DNA of 64,000 bases from Gigaspora margarita. Its lineage: Eukaryota; Glomeromycota; Glomeromycetes; Diversisporales; Gigasporaceae. Location of the stretch: positions 110,433 through 174,432 of the forward strand of contig WTPW01001559.1 of assembly GCA_009809945.1 (NCBI GenBank). The letters are read 5' to 3'. Numbering within the stretch: position 1 is the stretch's first letter; each line of letters opens with the position of its first letter. Below, piece after piece: positions 12,580 to 24,945 of the stretch. The notes under the pieces are model-generated. The model had not been told where the DNA came from. It saw only the letters and a program-made list of their open reading frames with translations, and ran no database searches. A program made the position numbers and the translations under genes.

Positions 12580-12927
12580 TAGTAGTTTACTAGTCAAATT
12601 AACATGAGATTTGGTATGGGCAATATTATAAATTCAAAAAATTTTTATTTGTACAAATGCAAAAATGCACAAAAAAAAATTTATACATGAATTATATATA
12701 CAGGGAGCCCTACTATACACACAAATTTAAATCTATATGCACTGTGCCTACTATGTAAATTTAATTTATATTACTGGACACAGTGAACATAAATTCATGT
12801 GCATCACAATAACTATAAATTTACATAAGTAATCAATATAAAATAAACAAGCTAACTGCATATGAAGTAAAATTTGTAAGAAATTTTTTTTGTTAAAATA
12901 CACAGGAAAGCTTCATTAGTGAAGTTA

Positions 12928-13591
12928 TCCCTTAGATTGTAATACAGGCAAATTTGCCTGCATATTTTAAAAATTTTAATAAAATTTTAATAAAATTTTA
13001 ATAAAATTTTAAATATTGATTTTAGCTATACCTTTTCTAAGTAAAAAATATTCTTTGAGTTTTGTTTTAGTAACTTTGTTATAAAAATTTTTTAAAATTA
13101 TTAGAAAACTTTAGTATAATCAAAATTTAAAGTTCTTGTATTAGCATTTTTACTATTAAAATTTTCTTTAGATTTTCTTAAATTTTATATGTTCTCGTCT
13201 ATAAAAAAAACTTTTACTTTTAATACAAGTCTTGATTTTACAAATAAATCATTAAAGTTGCAAGAATAAAAGTTATCATTCTTTATATAAACTATAATAT
13301 TGTCTTAAGAACTATAGCTTTAAAACTAAAACTAAATAAGATTACAGAGAAGTTGTGATAAAACTTTTTAAAAAATTTTTTTCTTAAAGATATTTATTTT
13401 TAGCTTATATATAACTTAAAATTTTTTTCTTACAATATAAAACCTAATTTTGCAAAAAAGTAATCCTTATTTTCAAATATAATTGTACAAAGTTTTATTT
13501 AATTATCTTGATATTTAAAAAAAGTAAATCAGAGCAAAAAAAGTACAAAAACGCAGGCAAATTTGCCTGTGTTTTACTACAATCTAAGGGA
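12928..13591. mobile_element. TA-flanked element with CAGGCAAATTTGCCTG palindromes, copy 1
   Basis: Terminal inverted repeats start TCCCTTAGATTGTARTA, flanked by TA on both sides (12926-12927, 13592-13593). Just inside each end lies the 16-bp perfect palindrome CAGGCAAATTTGCCTG (12950-12965 and about 13554-13569). The interior is AT-rich without ORFs. A second copy with the same architecture is at 26843-27526, which supports the boundaries. Confidence 0.8.
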
Positions 13592-13593
13592 TA

Positions 13594-14555
13594 AGATATT
13601 GTTTTTGTTTAAAAAAAATTACTTACTGATCTTTTGCTTCCACAAAGTGAGCCAACACATATCACAAGCCAAAATGTGTATAATATATATATATGTACCA
13701 TCTGAATGTACTTTTTATATGACTTGGTACGATATGCCACCCTTTGCCATAATTCTATGCTATTTTTACTATGCTATTTTATGAAATGTTCCTGTACATA
13801 TCACATGATCCATGCCATTTTGAGCATTTTCAACACCAATACATACCACCACCTGTACCACTTTTCTTACAGGGTTGGAATCATCTTGCTAATATGTTTA
13901 TTTTAGTGCAAAGCATCAAAGACAGACCAGTAAATCAAAGTTACTTACTCTTAAATATTGTATATACTATAATCTCTAAACAAAATTTAACTTGAAGTTA
14001 ATTTAGTATAATAATTTTGCTACTTTAAAAATAGTTTGATTATTTTACATGTTCATTTTATTTGCCCTTTCCACCTCTTCCAAGAGTCCTAAAAAGTGAT
14101 GTTAACCAAAAAATTAACTCAAAGCGCTTATTAATATTAATTATTTAGATATAATTTAATTAATTTAGTTTTTTTAATTTAATAATATTTATAGATTAAT
14201 ACAAATATATATTTATAAAATATAAGCTATATAATTTATATAAATATATAATTATATATAAGGTAATAGCATCTATTTCTATAAACTTTTTTTTTGTTAT
14301 ATATAAATTTTTTTTGAAATTTTAATATTATTTTATAAAATTTTATATATAAAATTTATTATTTATTTATTATTTAATAATATATAAATTGGATTATATT
14401 TATATATAACAAACCTTTTTTTTAATAAGCTTGAACCTTGTAAAATTTGGTTAAATTTGACTACTAGTTCCTATTTTTAGAAATCTAATATTAACTATTC
14501 TAAAATTTAGAAATATTAAATTTTTTTATAATATTATTTTAGGAATTATAATTTG
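13594..14555. other. AT-rich non-coding stretch
   Basis: Overlapping short open frames at 13563-13995 have no family features and low-complexity composition, and I do not support them. The rest is AT-rich without visible structure. Confidence 0.45.
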
Positions 14556-16060
14556 GTATACTATGTACTGCAGTGCACTCTAATCACAGGGTATATAAAC
14601 AGTTGATGATCAATAATGATCATTGGCTTTTTTTTGATTTTTTGCTTTGATTGTTTTTATATTGTTTAGCTTTCATTATGTTTACTAACTATTTTTGCTT
14701 TTTCTTTCAGATAACAGGTTATTATTGGTAGTGCTGTTACTTTGGTATTGTTATTTTGGTGTTATCATAATTTTGGTATCATTGTCATTTTGGTATCATT
14801 GTTATTTCGGTATTAATATACATTTGCCACCTGCTTTGCTACTTGCTTTGTGCTACTTGTTTTACTATTTATTTTGTGCTTCTTTTCTTCTGCTTTGTTG
14901 TCTACTTTACTGTTTGCTATTTTGCTATTTGTTTTTGGTTACCGCTTCCTTGGTGTTTGCATAAATTTTAGTTTTCCCTTGTATGATTTTGTCGACATGC
15001 CACACTTATAGTATAGTGACTTAGACTTATATAAATCTTTTACATTAGCACAGGACCCTGGACATCTAGTATAGAGGTCATACTTGAAATTTTTTAGCAA
15101 AAACACCTAAAATTTAATAAGCAAAAAACTGTTTTTGGCAATTATCTTGGTATCCATTAGTCCAATTTGAATGAATGCTTCTTTAAAATGAAGCTCTCTG
15201 TGAGGCGCATCTAACAAAAAAAGTTTATTCAATTCTGATTACTGGATTAGAAGTTATTAAAGCAAATAGATTTTGTCATTTTCAGCAAATTAGGTTAAAA
15301 TTGGCCAAAATCCAGTTATGATCTATATGAGAAATGTCTGAGGTCCTATTAGCGCTATTTTGCCATTGATCTATGTAGTTATATATGTATTCTTGGATTT
15401 CTGGGATATATTTTATTTTTATTCATTATTTTTGTTTTGCGATTTGTGAAGTGTTTCTAATGCTTCTTTTTTTCAAAGCTTTTTAAGGGTATCTTCATAC
15501 TTTCTATGGGTGTATAATTTCTTTATTCCAGTTATTGGGCATATTTTGGAAAGTATGACTTTGGGCTAATTTATTCTTGGTTTTTCTTTTTACTAACATT
15601 CTTTTCTTCTTTTTATGCATAGACTTTTTTTTGTAATTTTTGTCTCTTTGTTATGTTAGCAATAATGGCCCTAGTTATCATGCTAGTATAGTGTATTATT
15701 GGTAGATTTGAAATTTTTGGTATGTCTTAGTAGTTGCTTTATTGGTTTATGTAATCATTAGTGTGCTTTAGTTAGGGTTAGAGTTAGAGTAGCATTAGTC
15801 CGTTAGCTTTGTTAGAGTTAGAGTTAGGGTTTTTTAGTATATCTTAAAGTCATTTTGTTCGTATAATGACTTTGTTGGGTTGTTTAAAGCAACGACATTC
15901 AAAAATGTTCATTGTGCATAATAATCTATATAAATAAAATTGTTTTAATTTAATTTTTGTAATACTACTATATAATAAATTAGAAAATATAATATTACTA
16001 TCATATATCAATTAGATCAATCAAGTGATACTAGGAGGTGCACTGTAGTACAGGTGCACC
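14556..16060. mobile_element. Inverted-repeat element with intron-like interior, carrying a nested MITE
   Basis: GTACTGCAGTGCACTCTA near 14565 faces its complement near 16034-16054 (GTGCACTGTAGTACAGGTGC). The interior begins with a segment (TATATAAACAGTTGATGATC at 14590) that is paralogous to 31207 onward, followed in both by a T/C-rich tract ending in CAG or AG, as at an intron end. Toward the right end is a degenerate TTAGGGTTAGAG tract (15770-15835), also paralleled near 31895-31945. A 296-bp MITE (15052-15347) is inserted inside. No convincing ORF; the open frame at 14695-14964 is low-complexity Leu/Tyr/Cys. Confidence 0.5.
15052..15347. mobile_element. AGGACC-family MITE (8-bp target), copy 1
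   Basis: Termini AGGACCCTGGACATCT and, inverted, AGGACCTCAGACATTT. The flanking octamers ATTAGCAC (15044-15051) and ATTAGCGC (15348-15355) differ by one transition and are a good 8-bp target duplication. A homologous copy in the opposite orientation lies at 59889-60181. The 8-bp duplication points to hAT or a related superfamily. Confidence 0.85.
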
Positions 16061-16215
16061 TAAAAATAAAACCTGATTATTTTTTATAGAGATTATATAT
16101 ATTAATAAATGCACTAAAATTTAAAATTAGGGTAATATTACACAATCAAAAAATCTAAAACAAATATTTGTTTTGATAAATATTGTTTATTTTGCAAGAA
16201 ATTGCATACTAGACC

Positions 16216-16414
16216 AGGACCCCAAAATATACATATATAGGTCAGGTATTAGTTTGCTTATTTTTTGGGGTTTTATGCAAATTTTTTATATTTTTACTAA
16301 TTTTTTGCTTATTTTTGAGGTTTTTTGCAGATCCTTCCATTTTTAGTAATTTTATAATTAGCCTGACCTATCTATGTATATTTTGAGGTCCTATTAAATC
16401 TATTTTGAGGTCCT
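16216..16414. mobile_element. AGGACC-family MITE, short form
   Basis: AGGACCCCAAAATATACATA on the left and its inverted counterpart near 16362-16392 form the ends; a second partial right end (TTTTGAGGTCCT) follows to 16414. Flanking octamers ACTAGACC (16208-16215) and ACTAAACT (16415-16422) differ by two transitions, favouring the outer end. The interior is T-rich. Confidence 0.65.
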
Positions 16415-16483
16415 ACTAAACTACCTTCTGTACATTAATAAAAGGTTTTCCTTAAGCAATTTTACTATCTACTAGTCTAAACC

Positions 16484-16518
16484 CTAACTCTAATATAGTT
16501 CTAGCTCTAACCCTAACC
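16484..16518. repeat. Degenerate CCCTAA telomere-like tract
   Basis: TAAACCCTAACTCTAATA and CTCTAACCCTAACC are interstitial telomere-like words (fungal telomeres are commonly TTAGGG). The next element used CCCTAACC within this tract as its target site. Confidence 0.6.
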
Positions 16519-16798
16519 CAGTGTTGTACGTTTTGGTTGTCCACAGCCTTTTTTGGCTTGTCCACGTCCAAAATTGTCCAAATGTCCAAGATTGTCCAAA
16601 ACTTGTCCAGGCTTTAATAATTAATAAATCTATCTAAAAAATATATAACTATATATTTTTTTAGGTGCTAAACACATTCTATTTAAAATTAAAATAGGTT
16701 ATCTTAATAAAATTTTAAGTAATTTTACTTTATTTAATTGTCCAAAATTGTCCAAATTTGTCCAAATCATTGTCCAAAGCTGTCCTGTGACAACACTG
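16519..16798. mobile_element. hAT-like MITE with perfect CCCTAACC target duplication
   Basis: Ends CAGTGTTGT and ACAACACTG are inverted; CCCTAACC occurs at 16511-16518 and 16799-16806 without mismatch. Subterminal TTGTCCA/TGTCCAAA words are repeated about ten times near both ends, as transposase-binding repeats often are. The 280-bp length and perfect duplication suggest a comparatively recent insertion. Confidence 0.9.
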
Positions 16799-16806
16799 CC
16801 CTAACC

Positions 16807-18399
16807 TAATATAAAAAATATTGGTATAACTGTTTTTTGTATTTAATATTATATGATAAAATAATAGGTACAAAAAATTTAATGTACTTCTATGGATATA
16901 TCTATATTAATTCTTTTTTATATTTTGTTTTTTCTTTTTTTCTTTTTTGTTTGCTCTTTGTTCTTTTTTGCTCTTATTTCTTCAGATTCTTCTGTTTAAT
17001 ATTTTTTTATTTTGTATTTCTTTTGTAATTGCTTCAAAGTTACTAAAGTTTCAAATTTAAAAGTTTTAAATTAATTTTTAGGCTTTTTTTGAAATAAAAA
17101 GTATTTAATAATAGATAATTATAATTAATGCCAAAAAACTAGTTTCTGAATAGTCAATTCTTTGAATATATTTATATACTTCTTGATTTTGTTTTCATAA
17201 TTATAATAATACAACCCAAATAATTAGTATTTTTTGTTTATTTATTTATTTATTTTAAGTAATTTGAACTAATACTAGCTTATACTAGCTTTTTTTCAAT
17301 ATAAGGTATAGAATTGCCTAAATATAAGACCAATTAGAAAGTAAAATGTTTTTAATTTAAAAAATTTAAAATTTGATCTTTTTATTCAAAACCCAATATG
17401 GTAAATATGGTATTACAGTTATAAAATAATTAATTTTATTCAATATGATATATCCTAACTCATATATTTGTATTCATTTAACTTGTTTAAAAAAATTGTA
17501 GGTTATAGTACATTGTGACAAAAAATAAGAATTTTAACAATAGGATCATTTCTAGAAATAGGTGCTATTCCCTTATATTAAGAAAAACTTTAATATATTT
17601 AGTTTATCTAACAAAAAATTTGGAGAATTCTTGTATTAACTAAATTACCAAATATGTTGGCCAAATTGTATATCAATATTTCTACAATAACACTAGAATG
17701 TAGATAAGATTTTTTAGATCATGTGAAACTGATCTTTGAATCAGGTTCCTTTTAATAAATAATTAGCAAAAATTTTAGCATATACAGTATGTACAGCACA
17801 TACAGTACTATAATACATATGTATAGTACTTTAGTAGCATATCACTAGTCCCATTCACAAGCTACCATAATAAATAAATCATATAAATTTATTAAATTTA
17901 TTGTGCTTTAGTTATATCATATTATTTAATTATAATTTGAGTATTGTAAAGTAGATTCATAAAATTTTTATTTGGGATATGAAGAACTATGAATATTATT
18001 TAATTAAACACATTTAAAGTATCACTTGATTTATTTATAAAATATAGTTATATATTAATATTGGTTAATTTTAACTCTGATTTTCTTGATTTTCATTTTA
18101 ATACATCTTTCTTTTTGAGATATCTTAAGAAATACAACAAAAATATACTAATAAGTTAGTTCAGTTTGATTAAAACTAAAGTTCTTATAACAATAAAATT
18201 TGTCTTGAAGGTTATTTGCTTCAAAAATTTACTACATCATATAAAGATACAGTTTTTAAAAATCGATAACAAATTAAAATTTTACTTAAATATTATATTA
18301 ATTATTGTTAATATAAAACAAATAAATTAAAATAATTTATAGTTCAAATTATATAAAGTTTGTTCTATTTTTAAATTTATTTACTCAATATAAATATAA
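16807..18399. other. AT-rich non-coding stretch
   Basis: No ORF, RNA gene or repeat structure that I can support. The open frame at 16837-17028 is T-rich low complexity. Confidence 0.5.
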
Positions 18400-19973
18400 T
18401 ACAAAATTTATTTTAATGCAAGATAATACAAAGTTTATCTATAATTCCAAAAAATTAAATTTCTTCAGTTGCACTAAACCAATTGACAATAGTTTGAATG
18501 TTTTATTTTGTTTTTAAGTAAAAACTAGCTTTAACTTATAAAATAAAACAAAACCAAACTCTAAACAAAGATGATAAATAAATATCTAATTGGTTTTAAT
18601 GAATTCTCTTAAAATATATACAAAATATGAGTTTTTGATTTAATAAAATTTAGAAATTTTAAGTAATCAAAGAGACCCTTGGGTGCCTTACAAGACACCT
18701 ACTATCAGCACTTGGTAGTAAGAAACTATGCCCTGAATGTCATCCCAACAAATTATCTCAACAATATATTCCAAAGGCCTTTAAACAATTCTCTAAATAA
18801 ATCACTTGTATCTGATGTACTTACAACCACATGGATTCAGATATGCTTAGTAGTGTATATTATACATTGACAGAAGATCATTACTTATCTTTTAAGAATA
18901 GTACATTAATAAGTATAAGAGATACATAAATAAAAAACAAATAAAAGTTTTTAAGAAGTATATATTTTGTATAAATAACAAAATAGTATAAATAAAAAGT
19001 GTAATTGAAAAATATTAAGCAAAATGTTTTAAGAATTATATATTTTAGTATAAATAACAAAATAGTATAAATAAAAAGTGTAATTGAAAAATATTAAGCA
19101 AAAAGATAAAACTTTATAAGTGAAAATGTGAAAATGTTGAGTAAAAAATATAAAAAGTTGAGCAAGACAAAAGAGTTCTATATATATATTTCTGGATTTT
19201 TTTTTTGCTATGTCTATTGTTTTGATATAAACATATAATTTTGATTAATCAATAAAATTATGTAATTATGTATATCATTTCAAAAAAAGGATTACCTAGT
19301 AGAACTATAAGAAATGCACCAATTAGATAAGAGTAGAGATATCTATTAGGTGATTTTTACTTCTTAAGACCCTTACCCCTCTACCCAATAAATATTAACC
19401 ATAAAAATTAAATTTCTAATAGCACCTGATTTTTTCAGCCCCTCCCCCCTAAAAAATCATCTAATAAATATATCTACTCTAATCAATATTAATTATCTAA
19501 TCAGTGCAGATATAATCCTTTTTGGAATAATATATATAATTACATAATTTTTTTTAAATTATACAGTACACTCCTTTTTTTATTTAAAACTCTTTATTTT
19601 TGTCTTCTACTTATGCTATTATTAAAAGATAAGTAATGATATTCTGTTAATATTTAACACAATGTACCTGGATAGGACCTCAGACATCTCTATAACTGAT
19701 CTGCATGAATTTAGGCGTTTTTGCTACTCCTAAAATCAAGTAAATTTGCTAAAAGTTGGATTATTACATATAAACTTTATAGTAATTTGCTAAAAACTAA
19801 ATTATAACATCTAGTATCAAGTAAATAAATATAGTATAAATTTTTTTATTTGAATTCATAGAATTAAAATAACAAAATTTTTATCAAATTTGGTCAAGAA
19901 CTCATGGAGATATCTTTGATGAAAGTTCCTGTAAACAATTTCAACGTAGCTTCTNTGTAATATGTTTTTTTGC

Positions 19974-21332
19974 TTTTTCAAAATAACCCACTGTTCGGCG
20001 ATGATTTACAAGAAATTTTACTATGCTAACTAAAAAAAAATTATAACAGACTTGTAGCGCATATCATGGACTAATAGAATCTCAAATTTTATGAAAAAAT
20101 ATTGAAAACTAGTGAAGATATTAACATTTTTGTAAATTCAGATGCATAGTTTTCACAAATTTTCCCCTAAACTTCAAATGCTTCCTGAAGCACTTTCTCA
20201 AATGAAACCTCCAAAATGTGACTAAGTAAGTTGGTAGAATAGGTATTTTAAAGTCTTTGGTTAAATTTCATCAAAAAAGGATCAATATTGACGAAGTTAT
20301 GATGATTTTTCAATTTGCTTCCAGATTCGGGATTTTCTAAAATTTACAATTTTGATGAAAACAGAAAAATTACATCACAGGCTAGGTTTTTACAAGTTCA
20401 AATGAAACAAGTTACTGCGCACTAAGTAAACTTTTAGAGCATATTATTGACTAATAGAATCTCAAATTTTATGAAAAAATGTTAAAAACTCGCGGAGATA
20501 TTAACGTTTTTGTAAATTCAGACGTCATACATTTTTGCAAACAATTTTGGTACGTGATATACATTTTTGGAAATAGAAAAAATCTTTCATCAAAGATTTC
20601 TCTACGAGTTCTTGACCAAATTCGATGAAAATTTTTTTATTTTAATTCTACAAATATATAGAATTCAAATAAAAAAATTTTTATCGAATTTGGTCAAGAA
20701 CTCGTAGAGAAATCTTGATGAAAGATTTTTTCTATTCCAAAAACGTATATCATTTGCCAAAATTGTTTGCAAAAACATATGACGTCCGAATTTACAAAAA
20801 CGTTAATATCTCCATGAGTTTTCAACATATTTTCATAAAATTTGTGATTCTATTCGTAATAATATGCTCTAAAAGTATACTTAGTGCGCAGTAACTTGTT
20901 TCATTTGAACTTGTAACAATCTAGCCTGTGATGTAATTTTTCTGTTTTCATCAAAATTGTAAATTTTAGAAAATTCCGAATCTGGAAGCAAATTGAAAAA
21001 TCATCATAACTTCGTCAATATTAATCCGTTTTTGATGAAATTTTAAATAAAGACTTTAAAATACCTATTCTACCAACTTAGTCACATTTTGGAGGTTTCA
21101 TTTTGAAAAAGTGCTTCTGAAAGCATTTGAAGTTTAAGGGAAAACTACGAAAACGTATGCATCCGAATTTACAAAAACATTAATATCTTCACGAGTTTTC
21201 AATACATTTTTATAAAATTTGAGATTCTATTAGGCTATGATATGCGCTACAAGTCTTGTTATAAAATGTTTTATAGCTAGCATAGTAAAATTTCTTGTAA
21301 ATCATCACTGAACAGTGGGTCATTTTGAAAAG
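19974..21332. repeat. 1.36-kb near-perfect palindrome
   Basis: Arms of about 677 bp (19974-20650 and 20656-21332) are inverted copies, recognisable by CCCACTGTTCGGCGATGATT at 19987 and its complement near 21300, and by TTGGTCAAGAACTCGTAGAG near the centre. The centre is an AATTCTA...TAGAATT hairpin. Its central motif is related to the unit of the array at 24946-26192. No coding potential; transcription would give a long hairpin RNA. Confidence 0.85.
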
Positions 21333-21491
21333 TTAAAAATTATTATATAAATTACTAACTAATTCACTCAATAATAACCCCATGCAATTGTATTACATAA
21401 TTATTTGTTTATCGACATACAATTATAATCAATGATTGTAATACATATGCAGAGTAAGTACCAAGTTGCTATTGATACTAAAACCCAATTA

Positions 21492-22022
21492 GGGGCATCC
21501 ATAAATAACGTTATGTACCCCTACATAGTAGCTCTTGACCCCCCTACTATATAAAAAATTTTTTAAAAATCCGTATGTTTATATATAAAATTTTACAAAA
21601 ACTTGAATATATTATGACCCAGTGATCCAATCTGGATGATTTTGGTACCATTCGATTCGTCTCTATGAGACAAATCTGATGGTACTAAAATCATTTCATT
21701 TGGTTTACTGGATCACGTTTTATTAACGAAATACTATTGATTTTATAGTAATTTTATAAGAAAACATAATAACCAATAGTATTTCGTTAATAAAACGTGA
21801 TCCAGTAATCCAAATCAAATGAAATTGGTACTATTCGAATCCTCTCCTCGAGATGATTCGAATGGTACCAAATTCATCCAATTTGGACTACCGAGTCAAG
21901 TTTAGACAAATTTTTAGATAAAAATTGCGGTATATTGAGGGGGGAACCCCCTCTACATATTGCAAAATCGTTATATTTTGGGGGACCCCCCCCTCAAGCA
22001 TAACGTAATTTATGGATGCCCC
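21492..22022. mobile_element. Harbinger-like MITE, TTA target duplication, intact copy
   Basis: Ends GGGGCATCCATAAATAACGT and, inverted, GGGGCATCCATAAATTACGT; TTA on both sides (21489-21491, 22023-22025). The TWA 3-bp target and GGG-starting termini fit PIF/Harbinger. Inside are two GGTACC hairpins and a palindromic AAACGTGATCCAGT segment. The same element, disrupted, is at 54203-55998. Confidence 0.85.
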
Positions 22023-22167
22023 TTATATGCTACAACTACTTTTTAATTACAGTCAGGGCATATACCTAATTTGGTCATCAACGATCTGTATCTTATTTAG
22101 AAATAATCAGCAGTCAGATGATTTTAGAGTCTTATTCGAATTTTAACTGAATTATGATAAAAATAAT

Positions 22168-22864
22168 TTTTTTTAAAAAAAAAAGAGAAAAAAAAATAAA
22201 TAATAAAGGACATTAAAAAATTGCACTATTGGTGTTTAACACCAGTATGCTATATAACAAAAATCGTCAAAATAAAAAAAATAAAAAATATATATAAAAA
22301 ATATAAAAAAAAAATAAAAAATAAAAAAAAAAATACAAAAATATTTTATAATTTTTTATTTATTACTGTTATATCTCACTACTGTGTTAATAATCCCAAA
22401 CCAAATTACTATGCTATAAATCCTAAATCTAACTACTATACTACTAATCTAAATATCATAATATAAATTTTGAATCTAATTACTATATTACTAATCTACT
22501 ACTGTGCTACCTGTCNTTTTTTTAAAAAAAAAAGAGAAAAAAAAATAAATAATAAAGGACATTAAAAAATTGCACTATTGGTGTTTAACACCAGTATGCT
22601 ATATAACAAAAATCGTCAAAATAAAAAAAATAAAAAATATATATAAAAAATATAAAAAAAAAATAAAAAATAAAAAAAAAAATAAAAAAATATTTTATAA
22701 TTTTTTATTTATTACTGTTATATCTCACTACTGTGTTAATAATCCCAAACCAAATTACTATGCTATAAATCCTAAATCTAACTACTATACTACTAATCTA
22801 AATATCATAATATAAATTTTGAATCTAATTACTATATTACTAATCTACTACTGTGCTACCTGTC
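22168..22864. repeat. 349-bp direct duplication with an N at the junction
   Basis: Two nearly identical copies (22168-22515 and 22517-22864) are separated by the single ambiguous base at 22516; I noticed one difference (AAATACAAAAATATT against AAATAAAAAAATATT). Such near-identity ending exactly at an N suggests an assembly join rather than a real tandem duplication. The open frames in it are AT-rich noise. Confidence 0.8.
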
Positions 22865-22966
22865 CTAAATCCAACTCTACTGTGCTACCTGTCCCAAATC
22901 CAACTCTACTGTGCTACCTGTCCCGAATTCAACTCTACTATGCTACCTGTCCCAAATCTAACGCAT
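22847..22966. repeat. 31-bp tandem repeat, four units
   Basis: Units of the form CTACTGTGCTACCTGTCCC plus AAATCCAACTCT are repeated about four times with few differences, starting where the duplicated block ends. A related family follows at 23165-23350. Confidence 0.8.
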
Positions 22967-23164
22967 TTATGCGTCTTGGCTTCATGATATCTGTGAGTTT
23001 TCCTTATTCGCTGCTGCATCAATATCGGCTTGAAAAAGCACTTTTATTCGATCAAAACTAAAAAAAATATCAATTAAAAACTGATAACTAAAATACAAAT
23101 TAATAAAAACAACAAGAAAACAAAAAGAATGAAAGTTATAGATATACTAATCTTCCTATCGTGC

Positions 23165-23350
23165 TATGTTAAAAAAATCTAACTCTACTGTGCTACATCC
23201 AAAAAATCCAACTATACCATGCTACGTCCAAAAAATCTAATTCTATCATGTAACGTCCAAAAAATCTAAATCAACAGTGCTATGTTCAAAAAATCTAACT
23301 CTACCATGCTACATCCAAAAAATCTAACTCCATGCTACGTCCAAGAAACC
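23165..23350. repeat. Degenerate 29-31-bp tandem repeat, about six units
   Basis: Units read roughly CCATGCTACGTCCAAAAAA plus TCTAACTCTA. They resemble the 31-bp repeat at 22847-22966 and are probably diverged members of the same satellite. Confidence 0.7.
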
Positions 23351-24450
23351 TATAGTACAAAAGAGAAAAAACTTTAGTTCTAATGAAAAAAGTTTAATAA
23401 ACCAAAAAAAAACACCAATAAACAGTGATTCTACAAACAACACCACAGCAGTAATGACAAAGCTCACAAGTTTACTTGTTCCAACTAGCAAATTTTGTAT
23501 CAAAAAATCCTGATCTTAAGGTCTCATTTACCTTTTTTAGCTCAAGTTATAATCAGGGATTAATTGGGATGATCGAAAGTAGAGGTTTTACAATATCATT
23601 TCAAATATCGTTTGGTAACAAGTGTAAGTAAAAATCTTGTAAAATCTTTAATAGAAAATAAGTAAAAAAACGTGACAGGGCCAATCAAATTTTGCTGAAT
23701 TTTTTAGATCATTCTAGATCTTTGATTTCAAATGATCTTCAATTTGGAATATGCCCTGACTGAATTATAATTGATTATCACTTTGCTCTATAAACTATTA
23801 ATAACTTGTTATATCCAGATTAATTATCATCAAAATGTGGATAAATTGCTAAAAATAAAATATGACATGTATAAAATCTTAGTAATTCACCAAAATATTC
23901 AATTATGACCCTTTTTAAAATTAACTTTAATTTGCTAAAATTAAAATTTGGACCTTAGATCAAAATTGAATTAATTTGCTAAAAAAAAATATGACATATA
24001 TCAGAGATGTCCGGGGTCCTACCTGAATCCATGTGGTAGTAAGCATAGCAGATACATGTGATTTGTTTGAGGAGAATGTTTGAAAGCTATTGGATATATT
24101 ATTAAAATAATCCATTAAGATAGCTTTAGGGCATAGTCTCTTACTACCAAGTGCTAACACTAGATGTCTTATAAGGCACCCAAGGGTCTTTTTGATTACT
24201 TAAAATTTCTAAACTTTATTTGATCAAAAACTTATCTCTGTTTAGAGTTTGGTTTTGTTTTAATTTTTTAAGTTAAAGTTGGTTTTATTTATTAAAAATA
24301 AAATATTCAAACTTTTGTCGATTGGTTTAGTGCTAACTAAAGAAATTTAATCTTTTGGAATTATAGATAAACTTTGTATAATCTTCTATTAAATTAAATT
24401 TTGTATTATATTTTTATTAAATTATTGTTATATTGTGTAAATAACTTTAA

Positions 24451-24945
24451 TCTTACTTTTTGCACAAAAAAAATTGTTCAAATATATTGTTGATGAAAAT
24501 TTAGTCAAGAAAAATTGTTAATTGTAGCCAATTTGTCTTTATAGGAATAGTAAATTACAAGGCAATTTTTTGAAATAGATACTATATTATATTATCAAAT
24601 TCTGCAGAATAGCTCTAGAGTCTAGACATTTTGCAATAACATGATGTAGCACATAAAAATTAACCAATTAGGGAACATAAATTTTGATATTCTCAGATTA
24701 GTCCAACATTAAAACAAATCACATGTGCAAGAAGAAAAAAAAAGAAAAAAGTGAAAATACTTGAAAACTAGTGTTTAAATTGGCCTTGAAATCTACATAA
24801 AAATGTCAAAATTGCAATTTTAAATATAAATAGCAGCCTTTTAAATCTATATATATGAACTCTAACCCTAACTTTAAATATAAAGTAAGTTAATCCAGAT
24901 TTGCTATACTACATAATGGTCACATTATTGCAAAAGTGTATAACT
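24451..24945. other. AT-rich non-coding stretch
   Basis: No feature is supported apart from a weak telomere-like CTCTAACCCTAACTT at about 24862. Confidence 0.5.

Larger units (their letters stand above)
19674..24020. mobile_element. 4.3-kb AGGACC-family element, non-autonomous, with ACCTGRAT target duplication
   Basis: Termini are AGGACCTCAGACATCTCT and, inverted, AGGACCCCGGACATCTCT. ACCTGGAT (19666-19673) and ACCTGAAT (24021-24028) form an 8-bp duplication with one transition. Both subterminal regions repeat AATTTGCTAAAA. There is no transposase. The interior is filled with a 1.36-kb palindrome, a Harbinger-like MITE, a 349-bp duplicated block and short tandem repeats. The insertion interrupts the foldback arm described at 18400-24450. 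Confidence 0.8.
18400..24450. mobile_element. Large foldback element, right arm split by a 4.3-kb insertion
   Basis: The sequence at 18400-18900 (including GAGACCCTTGGGTGCCTTA at 18671) is found inverted at 24026-24440 (AAGGCACCCAAGGGTCTTTT at 24173). The left arm continues past 18,845, and its complement is found not beside the right arm but at 19560-19673 (AAAAGATAAGTAATGAT motif, compare 18880). The right arm was therefore cut by the element at 19674-24020. The inner part (19250-19360 against 19445-19555) is also inverted, giving a palindrome centre near 19.4 kb. The left arm carries a 74-bp tandem duplication at about 18965-19100. Confidence 0.75.

Noticed and set aside
14695-14964. Leu/Tyr/Cys-rich 89-codon frame that could pass as a membrane protein
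   Set aside because: T-rich low complexity within an inverted-repeat element; no start context or homology features.
22221-23061. Duplicate 81-codon frames and the 80-codon frame after them
   Set aside because: The first two are copies of one AT-rich block around an N, and the third reads through a 31-bp tandem repeat.
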